This document shows positions 59,178 to 64,000 of a stretch of 64,000 bases of DNA, in pieces; the first letter of the stretch is position 1; each line of letters opens with the position of its first letter. This DNA comes from Symbiodinium natans (lineage: Eukaryota > Sar > Dinophyceae > Suessiales > Symbiodiniaceae), in contig CAJNDS010002332.1 in NCBI GenBank assembly GCA_905221605.1, positions 258,001-322,000 of the forward strand, read 5' to 3'. The position numbers were made by a program, and so were the translations under genes. The notes under the pieces were generated by a model that made no database searches, was not told where the DNA came from, and saw only the letters and a program-made list of their open reading frames with translations.

Positions 59178-62100
59178 GCGCCTACATGGACATGGCCATG
59201 ACCGGCCACGAGTTCTACAAGAGCTCCAAGGATGCCGAGCGGGGGCTCCAAGGGGGCTTTCTGGAGCTGGGCAGTTCCTCCAAATTTCCGGGTTTAGGGT
59301 TTTAGGGTTTTAGGGTTCAGGGGTTTAGGTTCTCTCGAATGCCTGTGAGAAAGAGAGGGAGAGAGGGGGTTAGGGTTAGGGTTTTGGGTTTAGGGTTACA
59401 CTAAACCCTGAAGCTGCCCATCCGTGGGCATCTCTTAACAAGGTGTCTCGTTCAGGAATGCCCCCAACTCCTAGACGCAAGGGTACTGTTGTCCAAAGTT
59501 CAAGGGCAGAGGACCTGCGTAGGCGTGTGACCCAGAGTTCCTGCCTCAAACCTGACCCTATGAAGACCGGACGTGATCCGCAGCCTCCGAGTTACTTCCT
59601 GGCTGGGCGGACTGTGAACGTCTCCGAGTTTGATGGCCGGGGTCCTTTCGGCAATCTCCATGAGCATTCCTGTCATTTCCACCAAATGACCTCTAAACCC
59701 TAATCTGAACCTCACATTTATAAATGGGGTGATTATTGTAGTATTAGGGCCCTGGCCCAAGACTACTTTCCATTACGGGAGGTTTTCGGGCTGATGTGTG
59801 TAAACAAACCCATATAGGGGGTCCGATGAAAATAATAATAGGGTGACAGTTGTAAAATTTGGCAGGCCAGGAATCCAAAATTTTACTGAACATTTGCTGA
59901 AGAGCCATTGCAGACAACACTTTCCAGCTGAGCTGGCTTGAAAGAGTTCCAGAAGCCAGAGCTTGAGTCCGTAGAGAAGCAGATCTCGTTTGAGACTGCT
60001 GCAGCTCCAGATAAAACTCCCTTAAGCTTAAGACGTCAGCCTTTCTGTCCTGGAAATCTGGAAGTCGCCAGAGATCTCAAAGCAGCGGCTTCCTTTCTTA
60101 GATCCTCATCCGCCGGGGCTCGAAAACAAATCCAGAAAGGGTACCCCTTATAGGCCTCCGCAGTGACAATCATAAAGGGGTGGCGATTATATAATCCGGA
60201 GCGGCAACTATATGAGCCCGCGGGCCGCGCGGGAAGCCTCAAGCTTAAGAAACCAGCTCTCTCTTAAGGCCCAAGAGAAAATCCCGGCCTTCAGGTAGGC
60301 TTCCTCAAGCCCCCATACCCCAAGAAGCCCGAGGAAAATGTTAATTTCACCACCCTTTTTTCCACCCTCAAATTCCCGGGAACCAAAATAGAATCCGGGG
60401 GGGGGGGCGTTATTCATGCACGTAAACCCTAAATCGAAGCAACAAGGGGCAGCTCTGCTGGTCGCCACCGCCTGCAGCTTCTTCGTCTCCGGCCTTGGTG
60501 CTGGCCTCGTGCGGCTGATGTGCGCAGCGGGGGCACCCAGGAGAATAACGCCCTGAAGCCGGACTCCCGATTGTTCACACTCTGAGATTAGCTTTACCTC
60601 CAGAGCTTTCGACATGGGAGTGTGTATAGATCGTATCAACTTACAAGCTTTTGGGCCTTTTGGGGTCTTTGGAATGTTCAGGGCTTCTCGGGCTGAACTT
60701 ACAAGTGGGAAGTACAGGAGACCCTGTTGCAGGAGCACACTTGGTTCTGCAGGATCGATAGGTCCGAGAGGCGTAGGAAGCAGACCGGGCCCTCACTTGC
60801 ATGAGCCTTGTACCATACTTTTCGGGACTTGTGACGAAGTCGTTGGCCACCGAAAACCGTACACCGCGTGAGAGCAGGCCAAGCTGAAAGCCTTTGACGA
60901 CGCCTTAGCGCAGAAGCGTAGTGCCACGTGACATTCCTTCTGTGCTTACGCAGGTGCAACAACTCTTTCAACTTATGCATGTCCCCTTCATAGTCGCAAC
61001 CGCAGTCACGGTAGCAGCTGCAGAAGCAAATAAGGATATCACGGACACTTCCCTTCACCAACCACGATCCTGGTATATGCTGCACCTGTTGTCTATTGCA
61101 ACTGATGGGGCAGGAACCTCTGCATTCCGCAGTGCCCGAAGTTTCTTTCACATAGATTGGCTTCTTCTTCGCTTGTCAGCCCATGAGTGGGGAATCCACA
61201 AGCGGTCTGGTTCTCTGTGCAATCTCTTGGGGGGCGCGGGGGTATTCTAGATTAGTACACCACTGTATCGGCAATTTAGATGGTACTGATAGGGTTCCTT
61301 ACATAGGCCAAGAGGAAACCTGATTGAGAACACGCTCTTCGTACTTACGACCCTTTGATCAAGATCCCGCTCCTTGATTTGCTTCAGCGCTGATGAATAT
61401 AGGCCTGGGGCAACACTTGGGACTTAGGATTGGAAGTGTATATATTCAGGATCTCTAGGCGTCTGCTATGTTCGCGGCTCCCCAATCAAACTGCAAATCG
61501 CACTCTTGAATCGATGACCAGCAGAAACGCGGCGGCAGGCCTGGCCCGACTACAGCTCCACGACCAGCCCCAACTTTGTCATGGCGGGGTCTGGTTCCAG
61601 GATTTTCTCTGGAGTGGATGAAGCGTGGGGGTTGCAGGTGTTCCGCCACAAGTCTCACGAGTATACTGGAGAGTATTGGAAATGGAAGTCAAAGCATCGA
61701 CGTGGAATTCCATGCTTATCCCATTGATGCGGTCAAACCGTTCATGACCTGCGAAGGCAGTTCTAAGTCCTTCCCCACAAGTCTTTCCGGGGCTGCATTC
61801 GTTCATCAGCTCAACTCAGGGGAGGGGAGGGCCCGTGTATGAAGTGCTACTTGGCGTTGACTAGATTCTGCCGCAGTCTAGAGGCACAGAATTGAGCTCC
61901 TACGGCTTCCTTCGGGACCAAATGAGTCCGAAGATTGAGATCATAGACCCTGCGCTACGATAATTCCGATTCTGGCATAAGGACCTTAAGCCCCTTTGAG
62001 GTTCATTTAGTCTCCCTAGGTGATCCTGTTTTACAAGCCCCACAGCCCCAAGCAGCAACCTGGTCAGCTCCCGACATTTGTGACCTTCATCTCCTTCCTC

Positions 62101-63470
62101 GCCTTGGACTCAGCTTTCATCAGCTTGGCATTAAGGACCCATTCCATGTTCATTGAATCTGCCTGTTGTGTGTTCGCAAATCCTGCCCCCTGCCCTGCCC
62201 CGCCCCGGCCCCTGCCCCAACCCGCACCCCCACACCCACCCGGGCACCCTCACATCCCCGCACCTGCGCACATGCACACACAGTCAAGTACAAACAGGCG
62301 CAGACATGCACAGACACGCACGGACACGCACGGACACTCACAGACTCGACAGACATGCTGTCACATTCACATTCACAGTCACATTAACATCACATTCACA
62401 CCCACGTGCACACTCGCGCTTGCGCTCACGCTCACGCTCACACTCACATCACACTCACACACACACACACTCACACCCACACCCACACAAATCCACGGTC
62501 ACATTCACATCCACGCACACACTTACACTCACGCACACACTCACACATTCATATACACTCACAGACACATGCACACGTACACACGTGCGGTACACATACA
62601 CGTACGCATACACATTCACGCAGGCTTAAAGGTTCCTTTGCTGGGCGAAGCCCGTTCTACGAGACGGAACACCACTCTGTAGCTGCAGCCCTGCAAGCGC
62701 CGAGATCGGAATGTTCATCTCGTGGCCATTCTTCTTGATGCCCGACCATGCAGCCGCCCCAGTGGAGCGGATCGGGGATTCTGCACTTGGCACTGCTAAC
62801 TTGGAAGAGCGTCCATGGTTCACCGGTTGTCACATCCACGTGCTTGAATCCCACGGTACTCTCTGCACATGGACACTTTGTGGGATGAGCTGTGTTGAAG
62901 CAGCAGGCGTCCTGCCTCCCTGACCAGAACTGATCAAATGTTTAGCAGCACCTGCTGGCCCACAAGCGCCCTGTCGCCCGACAACGCTCGGCCACTCCAT
63001 GCAAGTTGAGGAGCTTATTTCTCAGGAGTTCAAGCAAACGCCTCTGCAAGGTAAGCACAAACAGGGTCAAAAACAGGACCAAAGTAGGCTTCTGTTCCAA
63101 GAAAGAGTCGGCCTCTTCAGTTGACATGTCAGGACCCTCAGAAGACCTCCCTGCTCCGATCCTCAAGCATCAGAAGCATCAGAAGCATCAGAAGCATCAG
63201 AAGCAGCCTTGGAGGTAGCGGACTCCATGTTTTACTGCTTCTGTCGGGACCGACATGCCGGAGCTGGCTGCCCAGTCTGCAAGCGCATGTGAGCTCCCGG
63301 CAAACGTTAAGCTGCAGAGTCCCCTGTTCGGTGACTCGCTTGTATGGGGCACACAACACGTTGCAGTGACTCCTATGTGGCATATAGAGCTATTCCAGTT
63401 TTGCTGGGGGTTTGCTCGGACCGCGCCACTCAGGACATCGGAAAGTCCCCAGAGGAGCGGCAGGCCCGGA
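59178..63470 (+). CDS. Partial choline-transporter-like (SLC44/CTL) membrane protein
   Basis: Three exons support this. 59178-59238 reads AYMDMAMTGHEFYKSSKDA, matching the conserved CTL stretch N-AY-x-x-x-AI-x-x-x-x-F-C-x-S-A-K-x-A. 60447-60523 is a membrane segment, ALLVATACSFFVSGLGAGLV. 62020-62127 reads LPTFVTFISFLALDSAFISL after a polar loop, like the last membrane helix of the family. Likely cytosolic C-terminal exons follow: one ending at a gtaagc donor near 63052 and one from 63434 (DIGKSPEERQARM). Family members are multi-pass membrane proteins linked to choline uptake. The N-terminal helices and large extracellular loop are not found, phases between these exons are not closed, and order alone supports a single gene. 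Confidence 0.58.
59287..59405. repeat. TTTAGGG/TTAGGG-like island
   Basis: Imperfect telomere-like words on the plus strand interrupted by a GA-rich patch, about 50 bases after the exon ending at 59238. Confidence 0.85.
61539..61724 (+). CDS. Possible exon of unknown product
   Basis: After ggcggcag a frame of 62 codons starts with G and reads AWPDYSSTTSPNFVMAGSGS, then VFRHKSHEYTGEYWKWKSKH, before a stop. It lies between two transporter-like exons but does not resemble that family, and the competing frames are also open in parts. It may be an extra exon, part of a nested gene, or chance. Confidence 0.35.
62200..62630. repeat. CA-rich cryptic repeat
   Basis: About 430 bases dominated by CACA and TCACA words with G interruptions. 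Long plus-strand frames of His/Thr/Ser arise from it and are rejected as genes. Confidence 0.95.
63163..63206. repeat. 9-bp tandem repeat CATCAGAAG
   Basis: Five units of CATCAGAAG. A plus-strand frame through it reads as a Lys/His/Gln tripeptide repeat; the opposite strand gives a Leu/Met repeat. Intronic by position. Confidence 0.95.
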
Positions 63471-63480
63471 TGATCTCAAC

Positions 63481-64000
63481 AGCCTTTCCTCCACACACAC
63501 ATACATGCGCCCTAATTAGCCCCGATCAACAAACCACGTAGGTGCAAACTCGTCGCCCCTCCCAAGCAGTCTGAACAAACTGCCCTTCTGTAGTACTCAA
63601 GAACATGGGTCCAAATCCTTGCAAATTGAACTATTTGTGTGGTCCCAGCTCAAAACCAGAAGATTCTTGGAGCTGCCAGCTGCCAGCTGCCAGGCCCTCA
63701 ACCGCGGCTGCAACTTCCAGTCTCTCTGGGGAGGCCGGTATACTGGCTTCTGCGAACAAACCTCGGAAGAATCCTCGCCGGCTGCTGGTTGGGTCTGGTA
63801 GCATGTGGGTCTAATCGCGCCCATGTTGTTGGCCGCTCTTCAAGGCGTGTGGTGGAACTCAAGCACAACTTTACTGGTTCACAGGGGGGCACAAGCGATC
63901 CAATGGCTCAAGTTAAACCAATTTTCTGCAAAATGGCGCGGAGTCCATAGGTGGTCCTCAAGTCTGTGGAATACCACTACTGTCACGCCAGTCTACGCTC
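63481..64000. other. Window end, nothing firm
   Basis: Several short overlapping frames on both strands between 63597 and 63950 share the same DNA and none shows exon-like limits. I see no repeat or RNA gene. Confidence 0.4.

Noticed and set aside
62020-62682. 220-codon plus-strand frame
   Set aside because: The first 36 codons are a good exon (62020-62127); the remainder is the CA-rich repeat translated as His/Thr/Ser.
63900-63920. Fragment tggctcaag resembling the 3' end of the dinoflagellate spliced leader
   Set aside because: Only nine bases match, with no further leader sequence upstream, so it is no better than chance in 64 kb.

Overview
This window is nuclear DNA of a dinoflagellate, most likely a Symbiodiniaceae-type alga. 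Genes are cut into many short exons (often 16-110 nt) separated by introns of a few hundred bases. Introns nearly always end AG with G as the first exon base, and donors are a mixture of GT, GC and some GA. Degenerate TTTAGGG-like telomeric motifs, long G or C homopolymers and microsatellites are scattered between exons. Almost every long open frame is a chance shadow. The real coding sequence was found by reading short exons on both strands and checking that codon phase carries across each junction.

Layout: (1) 72-11139, plus strand, the 3' portion of the DNA polymerase delta catalytic subunit gene (26 exons, about 427 residues to the stop). (2) 11490-17792, plus strand, a predicted secreted or lumenal protein joining a somatomedin-B-like cysteine domain and a second Cys-rich motif to a PARP-like ADP-ribosyltransferase fold with a visible H-Y-E-type triad. 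(3) 18122-23776, minus strand, a 16-exon phase-consistent gene of no recognised family. It converges tail-to-tail with gene 2, and further minus-strand exons lie up to 25389. (4) 26952-31481, plus strand, a gene of unknown family ending in an unusually long 1,076-nt helical terminal exon; it is divergent from gene 3. (5) 32336-35153, isolated plus-strand exon candidates. (6) 36480-46133, plus strand, a multi-EF-hand calcium-binding protein gene of the modular dinoflagellate type. (7) 47167-51443, plus strand, exons of a basic C-terminal region with a stop codon, either the end of the EF-hand gene or a neighbour. (8) 55731-57167, a phase-compatible exon pair of unknown product. (9) 59178-63470, plus strand, partial exons resembling SLC44 choline-transporter-like proteins.

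The non-coding part holds three copies of a roughly 97-101 bp foldback (MITE-like) element. Two lie in mapped introns and show 8-12 bp direct target repeats, and the third lies 263 bp past the last mapped EF-hand exon. There is also a 111-bp tandem repeat whose units each fold on themselves, a perfect 18-bp inverted repeat, several minisatellites, and microsatellites of AAG, AT, TG, GGAA and CA type. No rRNA, tRNA, CRISPR array or prokaryotic operon was seen.

No functional link between neighbouring genes is evident: replication polymerase, ADP-ribosyltransferase, calcium-binding protein and transporter simply sit side by side. Exon boundaries are my own reading without alignment or RNA evidence and should be treated as models.
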